A stretch of 64,000 nt of DNA from JABCPE02 sp963516675 (GCA_963516675.1 CAUQBH010000009.1:30345-94344); one strand, 5' to 3'. Numbered from the stretch's first letter, positions 50,670 through 60,474 are shown. Made by a program: numbers and translations. Notes: a model not told the origin generated them from the letters alone.

Positions 50670-52082
50670 ATGAAAAAAGTATATCTAAAACAGGTTGTAG
50701 GAGCTTTATTGCTATTCGGAATTACCACTTCCTGCGTAAGAAAAGATGACTGGAGTATTCCAGATATTACATGTACCAATAAGTTTGGGGATACTAACAC
50801 TACTATGGCAGCCTTTGCGGCATTGGCTCCGAGTAACGGCAGCGCTCTAAACATCACTGATGACCAAATCTTCGATGGATATGTGATTTCTTCCGATGAA
50901 AAAGGCAATTTCTACAAAACTATCGTTTTCCAAGACAAGCCAGAAAACCCTACTGTGGGACTTCAGATAGAAATTGAAAAAACACACAATTACACAGATT
51001 TTCCTGTGGGAACTCATATCAGAATCAATGCTAAAGGTTTGATTTTAAGAGTAGATAAAGGTGTTACAAAATTAGGTGTAACGAAATTAGGTGTCACAGA
51101 CGCTCAATATGCCGTTGGAAAAATTCCTTCTTCTTCCCTTGGGAATTACCTTTCTATCGTATGTAATAACGGAAGAGCGGACATTGCAAACCTTGTTCCT
51201 TTGGCTTTGGCTAATTTAGATGAAGCTAAACAAGCCCAGCATATCAATAAGCTGGTAACTGTTCCAAATGTGCAGTTTGCAGACAGCGAAATTTTAGTTC
51301 CTAATGGGCCTAAAACTTATGTAGATGTTTCTTCTAACGCTGATACTAACAGAGAACTTGTAGATGCAAGTGGAAAAACAGCTATCTTGAGAACATCTAA
51401 ATTTGCTGACTTTGGAAAAGACAAACTTCCTACTGGGAAGGGAAGTATCACTTTCGTGGTAAGTAAATACAACACCACTTATCAAATGCTGATAAGAAAC
51501 ACCAGCGATGTGAATTTCACACAGGAAAGGGCAGACACTGCTCCTGCAAAAGGTGGAACAGCCATCGTTTATGCTGGTGCAGGAACTACTGAAAATTTCG
51601 AATCTTATAATACAGGAGCTTCTTCTGAGGCGTTACCTAAATATATCAACGACCCTGTATTAGGGAATAGATATTGGAGAGTATCTAATTACTCTGGAAA
51701 TAAATTCCTTAGCTTCGGTTTTGGTGCTACAGGTTCTAAACCAGAATCTAAAACGATGTACATCGTTCCTGTGGATTTCTCGAATATGACTAAATTCTCC
51801 TTTGATTCCAAAGATGGACACTATAACGGGAAGGTTCTGAAAGTCTACTATTCTACAGACTATCAACCTTCAGGAAATATCCTAAATGCCACACTGACAG
51901 ACATCACCAGCGCATTTACTATTTCTTCTAATAATACTAATTATCCTGCAAGCTTCACCAACAGTGGACACTGGATAAAACCTTCCACGCTTACAGGAAA
52001 CGGATTTATCATTTTTGAATATCATGGAGGCGGAACTCTGCCAACTACGACTATTCAGATAGATAATATCAAAGTAGAATAA
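50670..52082 (+). CDS. DUF5689 domain lipoprotein, likely surface-exposed
   Basis: A 470-residue lipoprotein (LLLFGITTSC lipobox at about residue 22). The DUF5689 region (ITDDQIFDGYVISSDEKGNFYKTIVFQDKPENPTVGLQIEI...FPVGTHIRINAKGL) resembles an OB fold and is common in secreted Bacteroidota proteins linked with nucleases. A C-terminal beta-sandwich-like domain (about residues 300-470, with HWIKPSTLTGNGFIIFEYHGGG) may bind ligand. It contains a short internal repeat, KLGVTKLGVT. It is co-transcribed with the TonB receptor and ends at a strong terminator. It probably works as that receptor's surface binding partner. Confidence 0.85.
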   Translation: MKKVYLKQVVGALLLFGITTSCVRKDDWSIPDITCTNKFGDTNTTMAAFAALAPSNGSALNITDDQIFDGYVISSDEKGNFYKTIVFQDKPENPTVGLQIEIEKTHNYTDFPVGTHIRINAKGLILRVDKGVTKLGVTKLGVTDAQYAVGKIPSSSLGNYLSIVCNNGRADIANLVPLALANLDEAKQAQHINKLVTVPNVQFADSEILVPNGPKTYVDVSSNADTNRELVDASGKTAILRTSKFADFGKDKLPTGKGSITFVVSKYNTTYQMLIRNTSDVNFTQERADTAPAKGGTAIVYAGAGTTENFESYNTGASSEALPKYINDPVLGNRYWRVSNYSGNKFLSFGFGATGSKPESKTMYIVPVDFSNMTKFSFDSKDGHYNGKVLKVYYSTDYQPSGNILNATLTDITSAFTISSNNTNYPASFTNSGHWIKPSTLTGNGFIIFEYHGGGTLPTTTIQIDNIKVE

Positions 52083-52097
52083 AAAACACCATTAAAT

Positions 52098-52125
52098 AAA
52101 AAACCGCTTTTTTAAGCGGTTTTTT
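52098..52125 (+). terminator. Terminator after the TonB receptor operon
   Basis: Perfect 12-bp stem, AAAAAACCGCTT with AAGCGGTTTTTT. The minus-strand aldehyde dehydrogenase gene ends 22 bp beyond. Confidence 0.85.
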
Positions 52126-52146
52126 TATTTTTATTTGAAAGTAAAA

Positions 52147-53445
52147 TTATTTCACTTCACCGAAAACACTCTTGGTTACACAGAATTCTTTCAAAGTTTT
52201 CAAAGAAAGTTCCAGCCCGTATCCAGAATTTTTTGTTCCTCCAAATGGGAAACGAGGGTCAGAAGTCATCAACTTGTTCAAAGAAACTGTCCCTGACTCT
52301 AAGTTTTCCGCAAAGAAATAGGCTCTCTCTTTACTTGAAGTCCAAACGGAATTTCCTAAACCAAAGTTAGTATTATTCGCTATTTTTAAAATTTCTTCGT
52401 CATCTTTTGCTGAAATTACCATTCCTAACGGCCCGAAAAGTTCTTCATCAATCATCGGATTGTCCAGATTCATCTTGATAAGCCCTGGTTTAAATGAAAT
52501 ATCATCCACTCTCTCCAGCGGAATTATAATCTCTGCTCCATGCTCCAAAGCCTTTTCATACTGCTGCTGAAGCTCATCTGCAAAGGATTTTGAAGCCAGC
52601 CCGCTTAGTTCTGTTTTATCATCAAATGGGTCGCCTAGTTCATATTTTTGGTATTCTGCTTTTAGTTTTTCCAAAAATTCGGCATAAATGCTTTCTTGAA
52701 TAATAAATCTTTTCGCTGAGGTGCATGCCTGTCCGCAGTTTCTCAGCCTTGCAGCCGCACCTTGCTTCGCTGTCTTATCTAAATCTGTATCATCTAAAAC
52801 GATAAAAGCATCATTACCACCTAATTCCAACAAAGATTTTTTAATATTTGCTCCTGCTAGAGATGCTATTTTTCTTCCTGTAGTCTCGCTTCCTGTAAGG
52901 CTTACTCCTTTTACTAATGGATTTGTTATAAGCTCCTCTATATCAGCATATGAATACTCTATATTCTGCAAAATCCCTTCTGGAAAGCCAGATTTTTTGA
53001 ATAATTCTTCTATGGCTCTTCCTGAACCTTTGCAGATTGATGCATGTTTCAGAAGGACAACATTTCCTGCCAAAATAGTCGGCACTGCAAAACGAAGCGC
53101 CTGCCAGAAAGGGAAATTCCATGGCATAATTCCTAGAATAACTCCCATTGGCTGGTAATAAACCTCACTTGCAGAAAGTTCTGTTTCTACAATCTCTGGT
53201 TTTAGGACATTCTCTGCGGCCACATAATAGTCTGTCATCATTGCACATTTCTTAACCTCTCCTCTTGATTGGGAAATAGGCTTGTGCATTTCTCGCGTAA
53301 TCATTTGGCTGTATTCCTCATGATTTTCAAGAATATTTTTAGATAAATTCTTTAATAATTCTTGTCTTTTCTCAAAACTCACTTCTCGCCATTCTTTTTG
53401 TGCTTGAACAGCAAGATTTAGTTTTTGTTGAAGTTCTATATTCAT
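52147..53445 (-). CDS. NAD(P)-dependent aldehyde dehydrogenase, probably succinate-semialdehyde type
   Basis: A 432-residue cytoplasmic aldehyde dehydrogenase. Signatures: GIMPWNFPFWQALRFAVPTILAGNVVLLKHAS, LTGSETTGRKIASLAG, the Glu motif LLELGGNDAFIVLDD and the catalytic Cys in NCGQACTSAKRFI, and near the end SDPRFPFGGTKNSGYGLELS. It is shorter than typical 450-490-residue members, with a trimmed N-terminus as in YneI/Sad-type enzymes. Succinate-semialdehyde is the best guess for substrate. It follows folE by 15 bp on the same strand; no pathway partner is apparent. Confidence 0.88.
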   Translation of the reverse strand: MNIELQQKLNLAVQAQKEWREVSFEKRQELLKNLSKNILENHEEYSQMITREMHKPISQSRGEVKKCAMMTDYYVAAENVLKPEIVETELSASEVYYQPMGVILGIMPWNFPFWQALRFAVPTILAGNVVLLKHASICKGSGRAIEELFKKSGFPEGILQNIEYSYADIEELITNPLVKGVSLTGSETTGRKIASLAGANIKKSLLELGGNDAFIVLDDTDLDKTAKQGAAARLRNCGQACTSAKRFIIQESIYAEFLEKLKAEYQKYELGDPFDDKTELSGLASKSFADELQQQYEKALEHGAEIIIPLERVDDISFKPGLIKMNLDNPMIDEELFGPLGMVISAKDDEEILKIANNTNFGLGNSVWTSSKERAYFFAENLESGTVSLNKLMTSDPRFPFGGTKNSGYGLELSLKTLKEFCVTKSVFGEVK

Positions 53446-53460
53446 TTTCGTATTTTAATT

Positions 53461-54126
53461 TTAGTCAAGTTTCGTATGGCTTCCCACATAGTGCAGGAAT
53501 TCTTTCCGTGTTGTAGGATTTTTTCTAAATAGTCCACTGAGCTCAGCTGTGATGGTGCTGCTCGCAGTGTCTCTTATCCCTCTACAATTTACACAAAGAT
53601 GTTTAGCATCTATGATACAAGCCACATCTTCCGTCCCCAGAGCCTCTTTCATCGCTTGGACAATCTGCATTGTCAATCGCTCCTGAACCTGCGGACGGCG
53701 AGCATAGTAATTCACTATCCTATTGATTTTAGACAATCCTATAACCTCTCCATTAGAAATATAGGCTACATGAGCCCTCCCAATGATGGGTAAAAAGTGA
53801 TGTTCGCAGAAAGAATATACTGTAATATCTTTTTCTACAAGCATCTGGCGGTATCTGTATTGATTTTTAAATGTAGAAATCCCTGGCTTGTTTTCAGGAA
53901 GAAGCCCACCAAAAATCTCATTCACATACATCTTCGCAACTCTCTTCGGAGAGTCTTTTAGGCTGTCATCTGTCATATCCAGCCCGAGAGTGTACATAAT
54001 CTCCCCAAAAAGTTTTTCTATCTTTTCTATCTTTTCATCAGGTGAAAGCAGAAAAGCATCTTTATGAAGAGGCGTATGTTCCTTGCCTGTAAAAAAATCA
54101 TCTTCTATATCTGAGAAATCTGTCAT
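53461..54126 (-). CDS. folE: GTP cyclohydrolase I
   Basis: FolE opens GTP to give dihydroneopterin triphosphate, the first step of folate synthesis. The 221-residue protein carries all expected motifs: ITVYSFCEHHFLPIIGRAHVAYI (zinc Cys and His), GLSKINRIVNYYARRPQVQERLT and CIIDAKHLCVNCRGIRDT (second zinc Cys). It is complete. Together with the pab genes 40 kb away this covers two folate branches, but the genes are not clustered. It lies 15 bp after the PBP1A stop. Confidence 0.96.
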   Translation of the reverse strand: MTDFSDIEDDFFTGKEHTPLHKDAFLLSPDEKIEKIEKLFGEIMYTLGLDMTDDSLKDSPKRVAKMYVNEIFGGLLPENKPGISTFKNQYRYRQMLVEKDITVYSFCEHHFLPIIGRAHVAYISNGEVIGLSKINRIVNYYARRPQVQERLTMQIVQAMKEALGTEDVACIIDAKHLCVNCRGIRDTASSTITAELSGLFRKNPTTRKEFLHYVGSHTKLD

Positions 54127-54141
54127 TTCTATTTTAATTTT

Positions 54142-56475
54142 TTATTGATTAAAATCTATATCATCCCCTTGGTTTATCCTGCTGTCTATATCCTCTTCTC
54201 TATTTTGGTTTGATTTTGATTTATCTTTTCCTCTATCAGGATTTTGTATTTCATCTATTGTCTGCAGTCCTCCTTCGTCCCCATAACCTCCAAGCCCCTG
54301 CAAATCAGAACAATCTCCTTTCCAGTCGGATGGTTTTTCGAATTTATCTTCTTGCGTGATTTTCAACGATTTATCAGCATAAATTTTCTTCATAAAATAG
54401 CCCCAAATAGGAAGTGCCATCTTCGCCCCCTGCCCTTCTCCTGTACTCCAGAAGTGGGTCGCTCTATCTTCCCAGCCTACCCATACACCTGTGGCTAATT
54501 TAGGAGTTATCCCTATGAACCAACCATCTGAGTTTTTCTGCGTAGTCCCTGTTTTACCAGCAATTTCTGCATTGATACCCATACTTCTAAGCTGTCTAGA
54601 TGCCGTTCCATAGCTGGCTACTCCTTTCATCATATCTATCATACTATAGGCGTGTATAGGGTTCATCACTTCTCTGACCTCTGTTGTCACCTCCTTGATA
54701 ACCCTTCCGTTGGCATCTTCAATACGCCAAATCATCTCTGGTTTTATATAATTCCCATAGTTAGCAAAGGTACTATAAGCCCCAAGCATCTCATAAATCG
54801 TAATATCCGAAGACCCCAAAGCTGTCGCCAAATCAGGTGTCATCTCGCCTGTAACTCCCAAATCTCTAGCTAGCTGAATTACATTTTTAGGACCTGCCGC
54901 TTCCATCAAACGGACTGCTATCGGGTTTTTGGAATGAGCAAGACCATCTTTCATTCTAAGCATACCGCCAGAACCTTTTACATGCCAAGAACCTCTGCTG
55001 TAAGATGCATTAGAAATAGGCGTACATGGTGTCATCCCTAAATTTATAATCGCCGTAGCATACACAAAGGGCTTAAAGGTAGAACCTACCTGTCTTTTCC
55101 CTTGTTTCACATGATCATACTGGAAGTGCTCCCAGTTAATCCCTCCGACCCAAGCCTTGATATCTCCCGTTGTAGGTTCCATAGCCATAAGTCCTGCCTG
55201 TGCAATCTGCTTGTGATAACGGATAGAGTCCCATGGAGACATCTCCACATCCTGCTCTCCCTCCCAAGTAAAGATGGAAGTTTTCACAGGTTTCTTAAAC
55301 TCCATAAGGATAGAATCCTCTGATACACCAGCCTCTGCAAGTTGTTTATACCTTCCTGTTCTCTTCACAGAAGCCATCATAATGTCATTAACCTGCTTGT
55401 CAGAAATATGATAAAAAGGTCTCTTTCTATTGTTTTTCTGTTCATTATCAAAACTTTTCTGCAGATTGGTCAAGTGTTCTTTTATAGCTTCTTCTGCGTA
55501 TTTCTGCATTTTGGAATCAACGGTAACATATATTTTTAGTCCATCTCTATATATGTTCAGTTCTTTTCCTGTTTTCTTTTCATAATCTTTCAGGTATGTA
55601 GAAATTTCCTGACGAAGATAATGTTTGTAATATGCAGAATAACCTTGGTCTATTCCTTTAATGTTTTGATAATCAGTTTTTATCGGCTCTTGTACAGCCT
55701 TATCATAGGTCGCTTGGTCTATGTATTTAGTCTCAAGCATTTGTTTCAGAACCACATTTCTTCTTTCAGTCGCTCTTTCCAAGTTTCTGAGTGGATTGTT
55801 TTTCACTGGGTTTTCCAGCATCGCTACAAATGTAGCCGCTTCGGAAAGAGTAAGGTCTTTGGTTTTTTTATTGAAATAAACCTTTGATGCCATTTCTATT
55901 CCATTGGCATTATAAAGGAAATCAAACTTATTGAAATACAAAGTAATAATCTCCTCTTTGGTATATCTTTTCTCCAAACTTACCGCCACAGACCATTCTT
56001 TCAGCTTTTGGAAAGCCCTTTCCATTTTACTTTGTGCAGCTGATTTTGTAAATAAAAGCTTGGCTAACTGCTGGGTGATGGTAGAACCTCCCCCTCTTTC
56101 GCCTCGGAAATAGACTGCTCTCATTATGGATTTTAGGTCTATTCCAGAATGCTCTCTGAAACGCTCATCTTCCTTCGCATAAAGAGCATAAACCAAATAC
56201 GGCGGAAGCTGATTATAAGTAACTGGCTGGGTTTTTTCTTTCTCAAATTTACCCAAAACCACTCCATCAGAAGAAATAATCTCTGATGCTACATAGATAT
56301 CTGGATTTTCTATATCTTTCATATCGGGCATCTCCCCAAGAAAACCCTGTGAAATAGAAAAGAACAAAGCTACTATGGCAGCAACTGTTCCTATAAATCC
56401 TAACCAAATCAACTTAATCCATCTTCCTACATAAGATTTTTTCTTTTTTGTGGGAAGTTTTTTTTCGTTTTCCAT
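54142..56475 (-). CDS. Class A penicillin-binding protein 1A (transglycosylase/transpeptidase)
   Basis: A 777-residue bifunctional wall synthase. It has a cytoplasmic Lys-rich start, a membrane helix (about residues 20-47), a GT51 transglycosylase domain (ALYAKEDERFREHSGID, RGGSTITQQLAKLLF), and a penicillin-binding transpeptidase domain with SxxK as VGSTFKPFVYA, the SxN-type motif near AHSKNPIAVRL, and KTGTTQKNSDGWF. The C-terminus is an acidic, low-complexity tail. It lies 5 bp after gldH, in a conserved ricT-gldH-PBP1A block. Confidence 0.95.
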   Translation of the reverse strand: MENEKKLPTKKKKSYVGRWIKLIWLGFIGTVAAIVALFFSISQGFLGEMPDMKDIENPDIYVASEIISSDGVVLGKFEKEKTQPVTYNQLPPYLVYALYAKEDERFREHSGIDLKSIMRAVYFRGERGGGSTITQQLAKLLFTKSAAQSKMERAFQKLKEWSVAVSLEKRYTKEEIITLYFNKFDFLYNANGIEMASKVYFNKKTKDLTLSEAATFVAMLENPVKNNPLRNLERATERRNVVLKQMLETKYIDQATYDKAVQEPIKTDYQNIKGIDQGYSAYYKHYLRQEISTYLKDYEKKTGKELNIYRDGLKIYVTVDSKMQKYAEEAIKEHLTNLQKSFDNEQKNNRKRPFYHISDKQVNDIMMASVKRTGRYKQLAEAGVSEDSILMEFKKPVKTSIFTWEGEQDVEMSPWDSIRYHKQIAQAGLMAMEPTTGDIKAWVGGINWEHFQYDHVKQGKRQVGSTFKPFVYATAIINLGMTPCTPISNASYSRGSWHVKGSGGMLRMKDGLAHSKNPIAVRLMEAAGPKNVIQLARDLGVTGEMTPDLATALGSSDITIYEMLGAYSTFANYGNYIKPEMIWRIEDANGRVIKEVTTEVREVMNPIHAYSMIDMMKGVASYGTASRQLRSMGINAEIAGKTGTTQKNSDGWFIGITPKLATGVWVGWEDRATHFWSTGEGQGAKMALPIWGYFMKKIYADKSLKITQEDKFEKPSDWKGDCSDLQGLGGYGDEGGLQTIDEIQNPDRGKDKSKSNQNREEDIDSRINQGDDIDFNQ

Positions 56476-56480
56476 GTTTA

Positions 56481-56957
56481 TTACGGAGTTGTTGTTTTTA
56501 TATTTTCTATTTTAATGCCTATATCCTCTATTCCTTTCAGCTGGTCGGTTCTCATTCCGTGTTTTAGTTCCACTTTATATTTACCGTTTGCTGGGAATTT
56601 GTATTCATTTTTGTACTGAACTAGAATTTCCTTAACATCTCCTATACCACTTCCGTACCATTCTCCATTTGGTTTTGCTAAAATATACTGAAGCGTATCC
56701 GTTTTCAAAACTTTATTCTTTTCTCCTTTAATAGTAGAAATCAGAAACAAGTTATTGTAAGGATATTCATTATTATTCCTTACAACAAATATAAGGTTTT
56801 TTGGAAACTCAGAATCTTTGATTTCAAACTCTATTTTCTTAGCATCATTCTTTCCCCAGAGGTTATTCACCTCGGTCATATAGATTTCTCCCTCGCTGGA
56901 ACAGCCTATGGAAATAAACCACAATGCCGCAAATATCCATATCTTTTTACCCATCAT
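56481..56957 (-). CDS. gldH: Gliding motility lipoprotein GldH
   Basis: A 158-residue lipoprotein (lipobox SIGC near residue 19). Family segments include YPYNNLFLISTIKG and KVLKTDTLQYILAKPNGEWYGSGIGDVKEI. In Flavobacterium johnsoniae, GldH is needed for gliding and chitin use through its link to the type IX secretion machinery. Many non-gliding flavobacteria keep it, so gliding cannot be claimed here. It starts 2 bp after the ricT gene and ends 5 bp before the PBP1A gene. Confidence 0.92.
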   Translation of the reverse strand: MMGKKIWIFAALWFISIGCSSEGEIYMTEVNNLWGKNDAKKIEFEIKDSEFPKNLIFVVRNNNEYPYNNLFLISTIKGEKNKVLKTDTLQYILAKPNGEWYGSGIGDVKEILVQYKNEYKFPANGKYKVELKHGMRTDQLKGIEDIGIKIENIKTTTP

Positions 56958-56959
56958 TA

Positions 56960-58210
56960 TTATTTTTTTTTCGGGTTATTTCTTTTTTTATTATTCTTTC
57001 TATTGTTTGGTTTCTGTTGCTCTGAATTATTCGGTTTCGGAGCATTATTATTTTTTTCTTCCTTTGGAGAAGTGTTTTTCTTTTCCTTGTTTTTAGACTT
57101 TTTATTTGATTTTTTCTTCTCAAAACGGTCTATATTATTCTCCTGAATCAGATCTATTTCCTTCGTAGGAGCGGACAATTCTTGGGTTTTATATTCCTCT
57201 AATGGCGGAATTTTGTTTCCTTTTTTGTTCATGGAAATCATCTCCTTCACCTCTTGGATATCTAGGTCATACCAAAGAATAGAATTATCCACATATGCGA
57301 ACCACATTCTCTTTTTGAAAACATCTATTTTAATGCAGAAAGCCTTTCCTTTTTCTGTATCCAAAACCGTGCTGGAAGAAGGGAAATGGCTGAGAGCATC
57401 CATGTAGCTATCCAATTCAAAATTCAGACAGCATTTCAGCTTACCACATTGCCCTGCAAGTTTCAATGGGTTTATGCTCAGCTGCTGGTATCTGGCTGCA
57501 TTAGTATTCACCGAACGAAAATCTGTAAGCCATGTAGAACAACAGAGTTCCCTGCCACAAGAGCCTATTCCACCCAGTTTAGCTGCTTCCTGTCGATAGC
57601 CTATCTGTTTCATGTCTACTTTAGCACGAAAAACAGCTGCATATTCCTTTATCAGCTGTCGGAAATCTACCCTGCCTTCTGCCGTGTAGTAAAAAGTAAT
57701 TTTAGAGCCATCTCCTTGGTATTCTATATCCGAAATTTTCATTTCAAGATTTAGATTCAAGGCGATTTTTCTCGCTTCTTTCTTTACTTCTTCTTCTTTT
57801 TTTCTAGAATTTTGCCATATTTCTACATCTTTTTGTGTAGCTATACGGATTATTTTGGAGGTTTGTTCTTCTCCAAAATTTTTCTTTTTCATCTGTATCC
57901 TTACCAGTTCACCTATGAGACTCACCACTCCGACATCGTATCCTGAGCTGGATTCTACCGTTACTATACTTCCTATATGCAGCGGTAGTTTATCTATGTT
58001 ATGATAAAAACTTTTTCTTTCATTTTTAAATCTAACCTCAACATACTCACACTCATTTAGTGGAGATTTTATATTGGCAAGCCAATCAAAAATACTTAAT
58101 TTATAACTATATTCACAAGTATCTATTATATCACAACTAAACTCTCCTTTGCTGTTAGTAGAGCAACCGTGGGAAGAATTGCCAGAATTTTTACATCCTC
58201 CACAACTCAT
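56960..58210 (-). CDS. ricT: PSP1 domain protein, RicT-like
   Basis: A 416-residue protein whose core is the PSP1/RicT domain. It begins with MSCGGCKNSG and a Cys-rich start, then the domain core YTAEGRVDFRQLIKEYAAVFRAKVDMKQIGYRQEAAKLGGIGSCGRELCC, then LAGQCGKLKCCLNFEL. The cysteines suggest the iron-sulfur binding seen in the RicAFT complex of Bacillus, which affects RNA processing. The C-terminal 100 residues are a Lys/Asn-rich disordered tail (KKNNSEQQKPNNRKN). A complete -33/-7 promoter lies just upstream. Confidence 0.88.
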   Translation of the reverse strand: MSCGGCKNSGNSSHGCSTNSKGEFSCDIIDTCEYSYKLSIFDWLANIKSPLNECEYVEVRFKNERKSFYHNIDKLPLHIGSIVTVESSSGYDVGVVSLIGELVRIQMKKKNFGEEQTSKIIRIATQKDVEIWQNSRKKEEEVKKEARKIALNLNLEMKISDIEYQGDGSKITFYYTAEGRVDFRQLIKEYAAVFRAKVDMKQIGYRQEAAKLGGIGSCGRELCCSTWLTDFRSVNTNAARYQQLSINPLKLAGQCGKLKCCLNFELDSYMDALSHFPSSSTVLDTEKGKAFCIKIDVFKKRMWFAYVDNSILWYDLDIQEVKEMISMNKKGNKIPPLEEYKTQELSAPTKEIDLIQENNIDRFEKKKSNKKSKNKEKKNTSPKEEKNNNAPKPNNSEQQKPNNRKNNKKRNNPKKK

Positions 58211-58230
58211 ATTTATCTTTTTTATTCTTG

Positions 58231-58260
58231 CAAATGTAGTTATTTTTTAGTGAAAAACAA
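58231..58260 (-). promoter_or_regulatory. Full promoter of the ricT-gldH-PBP1A unit
   Basis: On the minus strand a TTG (58260-58258), a 19-bp spacer and TACATTTG (58238-58231) match the consensus exactly. The ATG is 20 bp downstream. Confidence 0.75.
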
Positions 58261-58278
58261 TATTAAAATAGTTCTTCC

Positions 58279-60408
58279 CTAAATCACCATTGACAAGGCT
58301 ATTCTCTTTCTTTCTGTGTCTATTTCTATTATTTTCACTTTTACCTGCTGGTGGAGTTTTACCTCCTCGCTAGGGTCGCTCACGAATCCGTCTTTCAGCT
58401 GGGAAATATGCACCAGCCCATTTTCTTTTATCCCAATGTCTACAAAACACCCAAATGCCGTGATATTGCTCACTATCCCAGGAAGTATCATTCCTGTTTT
58501 CAAGTCTTCAAAGGTTTTTATATTTGGGTCAAATTCAAAGACTTTGCTCGTTTTTCTTGGGTCAAGCCCTGGTTTTAGAAGTTCTTTCAGAATATCTTTT
58601 ATCCCTAAAATTCCGATGTCCTCCGTGGTGTATTTTTCTGGAGCGATTTGTTTTATTTTTTCCTCATTAGCGATAAGGTCTATCGTTTTGATACCAAGGT
58701 CTTTCGCCATTTTTTCTACGATTTTGTAGGCTTCTGGATGCACAGAGGAGTTGTCCAAAGGATTTTTGCCGTCTTTTATTCGGATAAATGCCGCCGCCTG
58801 CTGGAACGCCTTTTCACCCAGACGAGGAACTTTTTTAATCTGGTTTCTATCCACAAAAGCACCATTTTCGGTTCGGTAAGCCACAATATTTTCCGCAAGT
58901 TTTTCGCCAATACCAGAGACATAGCTCAGCAGGGATTTACTCGCTGTATTGATGTTAATTCCTACCGAATTCACACATTTTACGACCGTGCTATCCAGCT
59001 CTTCTTTTAATAAAGTCTGGTCTACATCGTGCTGATACTGCCCTACACCGATGCTCTTTGGGTCTATTTTTACCAGCTCGGCAAGCGGGTCAGATAGCCT
59101 CCTTCCGATAGAAACTGCGCCTCTCACGGTGATATCATAATCAGGAAATTCATCTCGGGCAATTTTACTCGCGGAATAAACGGATGCTCCAGCTTCGGAC
59201 ACCACGAAAACCTGCAAAGGTCTGTCAAACGCAATTTTCTTAATGAAAAACTCGGTTTCACGAGAGGCCGTTCCGTTCCCGATAGAAATCGCCTCAATAT
59301 GATAAGCCTCCACCATAGAGCGGATTTTTTTCATCGCGGTGGCTGTTTCTTTCTGTGGAGCGTGTGGATAAATGGTCTCATTATGAAGCAAATCGCCTTT
59401 TTCATCAAGACAAACCACCTTACAGCCCGTTCTATACCCTGGGTCTATGGCTAAAATTCGCTTCTCGCCGAGAGGCGAAGCCAAAAGCAGCTGTGTCAAA
59501 TTTTCAGAAAAGATAGAAATTGCTTTTTCATCAGCTTTAATTTTGGCTTCCTGCAAAATTTCATTTGAAATAGACGGCTCCAAAAGTCTTTTGTAAGCAT
59601 CTTGAGCCGCAAGGATGATTTGCTCTGCACACGAAGGCGAAGCCGTTTTCACCAAACTTCCCTCCATGAAAGTAAGGATTTCATCTTTATCAATATCAAT
59701 ACTCACTTTTATAAAACCCTCTTTTTCAGCGCGAAGCATCGCCAGAAGTCTGTGAGAAGGGATTTTGTTCAGCGGTTCGCTCCAGTCAAAATACTGGGCG
59801 TATTTCTGCGCCTCTTCCTCCTCTTTTTTGGTTTTGACTACTTTACTGGAAATCACAGCTTTTCGCTGAAAAATTCTTCTAAGATTTTTTCTAATGAAAA
59901 TATTTTCGTTTATCCATTCAGCGATGATGTCCCTCGCACCTTGAAGCGCCTCCTCCACGCTGGCAACTTCTTTATTCAGATAATTCTGCGCCACCTGCTC
60001 TATATCGCTGTTGTTTTTCTGCGCCATGATGATTTTTGCCAAAGGTTCCAGCCCTTTTTCTTTTGCGGCATCGGCTTTGGTTTTTCTTCGTTTTTTAAAG
60101 GGAAGATATAGGTCTTCTATCTCTTGTAAATCAAAACTTTGCTCTATTTTAGCACGAAGTTCGGGCGTGAGTTTTTCCTGCTCTTCTATGGATTTCAAAA
60201 CGCTTTCTTTTCTCTTTTGGATTTCATCAAAATTTTTGCTAAATTTTTGGATTTGTTCTATTTCCACCTCGCCGAGGTTTCCTGTTTTATCTTTTCTATA
60301 TCGCGCAATAAAGGGAATGGTGCAGTCCTCCGAAAGCAGCTGCAAAACGGCGTTTATCTGTTTCTCTTGAATTGAAATATTCTGCTGAATGAATTGTTTT
60401 TTGTCCAT
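58279..60408 (-). CDS. tex: Tex family RNA-binding transcription accessory protein
   Basis: A 709-residue protein of the Tex/Spt6 family. N-terminal helical parts (FIARYRKDKTGNLGEVEIEQI), then YqgF-like resolvase fold (GEKRILAIDPGYRTGCKVVCLDEKGDLL), a helix-hairpin-helix segment (GINTASKSLLSYVSGIGEKLAENIV) and a C-terminal S1 domain (PGIVSNITAFGCFVDIGIKENGLVHISQL). Bound to nucleic acid, it influences transcription and stress survival. It stands alone on the minus strand, divergent from cysS. Confidence 0.95.
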   Translation of the reverse strand: MDKKQFIQQNISIQEKQINAVLQLLSEDCTIPFIARYRKDKTGNLGEVEIEQIQKFSKNFDEIQKRKESVLKSIEEQEKLTPELRAKIEQSFDLQEIEDLYLPFKKRRKTKADAAKEKGLEPLAKIIMAQKNNSDIEQVAQNYLNKEVASVEEALQGARDIIAEWINENIFIRKNLRRIFQRKAVISSKVVKTKKEEEEAQKYAQYFDWSEPLNKIPSHRLLAMLRAEKEGFIKVSIDIDKDEILTFMEGSLVKTASPSCAEQIILAAQDAYKRLLEPSISNEILQEAKIKADEKAISIFSENLTQLLLASPLGEKRILAIDPGYRTGCKVVCLDEKGDLLHNETIYPHAPQKETATAMKKIRSMVEAYHIEAISIGNGTASRETEFFIKKIAFDRPLQVFVVSEAGASVYSASKIARDEFPDYDITVRGAVSIGRRLSDPLAELVKIDPKSIGVGQYQHDVDQTLLKEELDSTVVKCVNSVGININTASKSLLSYVSGIGEKLAENIVAYRTENGAFVDRNQIKKVPRLGEKAFQQAAAFIRIKDGKNPLDNSSVHPEAYKIVEKMAKDLGIKTIDLIANEEKIKQIAPEKYTTEDIGILGIKDILKELLKPGLDPRKTSKVFEFDPNIKTFEDLKTGMILPGIVSNITAFGCFVDIGIKENGLVHISQLKDGFVSDPSEEVKLHQQVKVKIIEIDTERKRIALSMVI

Positions 60409-60474
60409 TGTTCTTTTGATAAATAATCCGCAAAATAAACAAACTTTAATTTAAAATGTCTAATGTTTTTTAAT

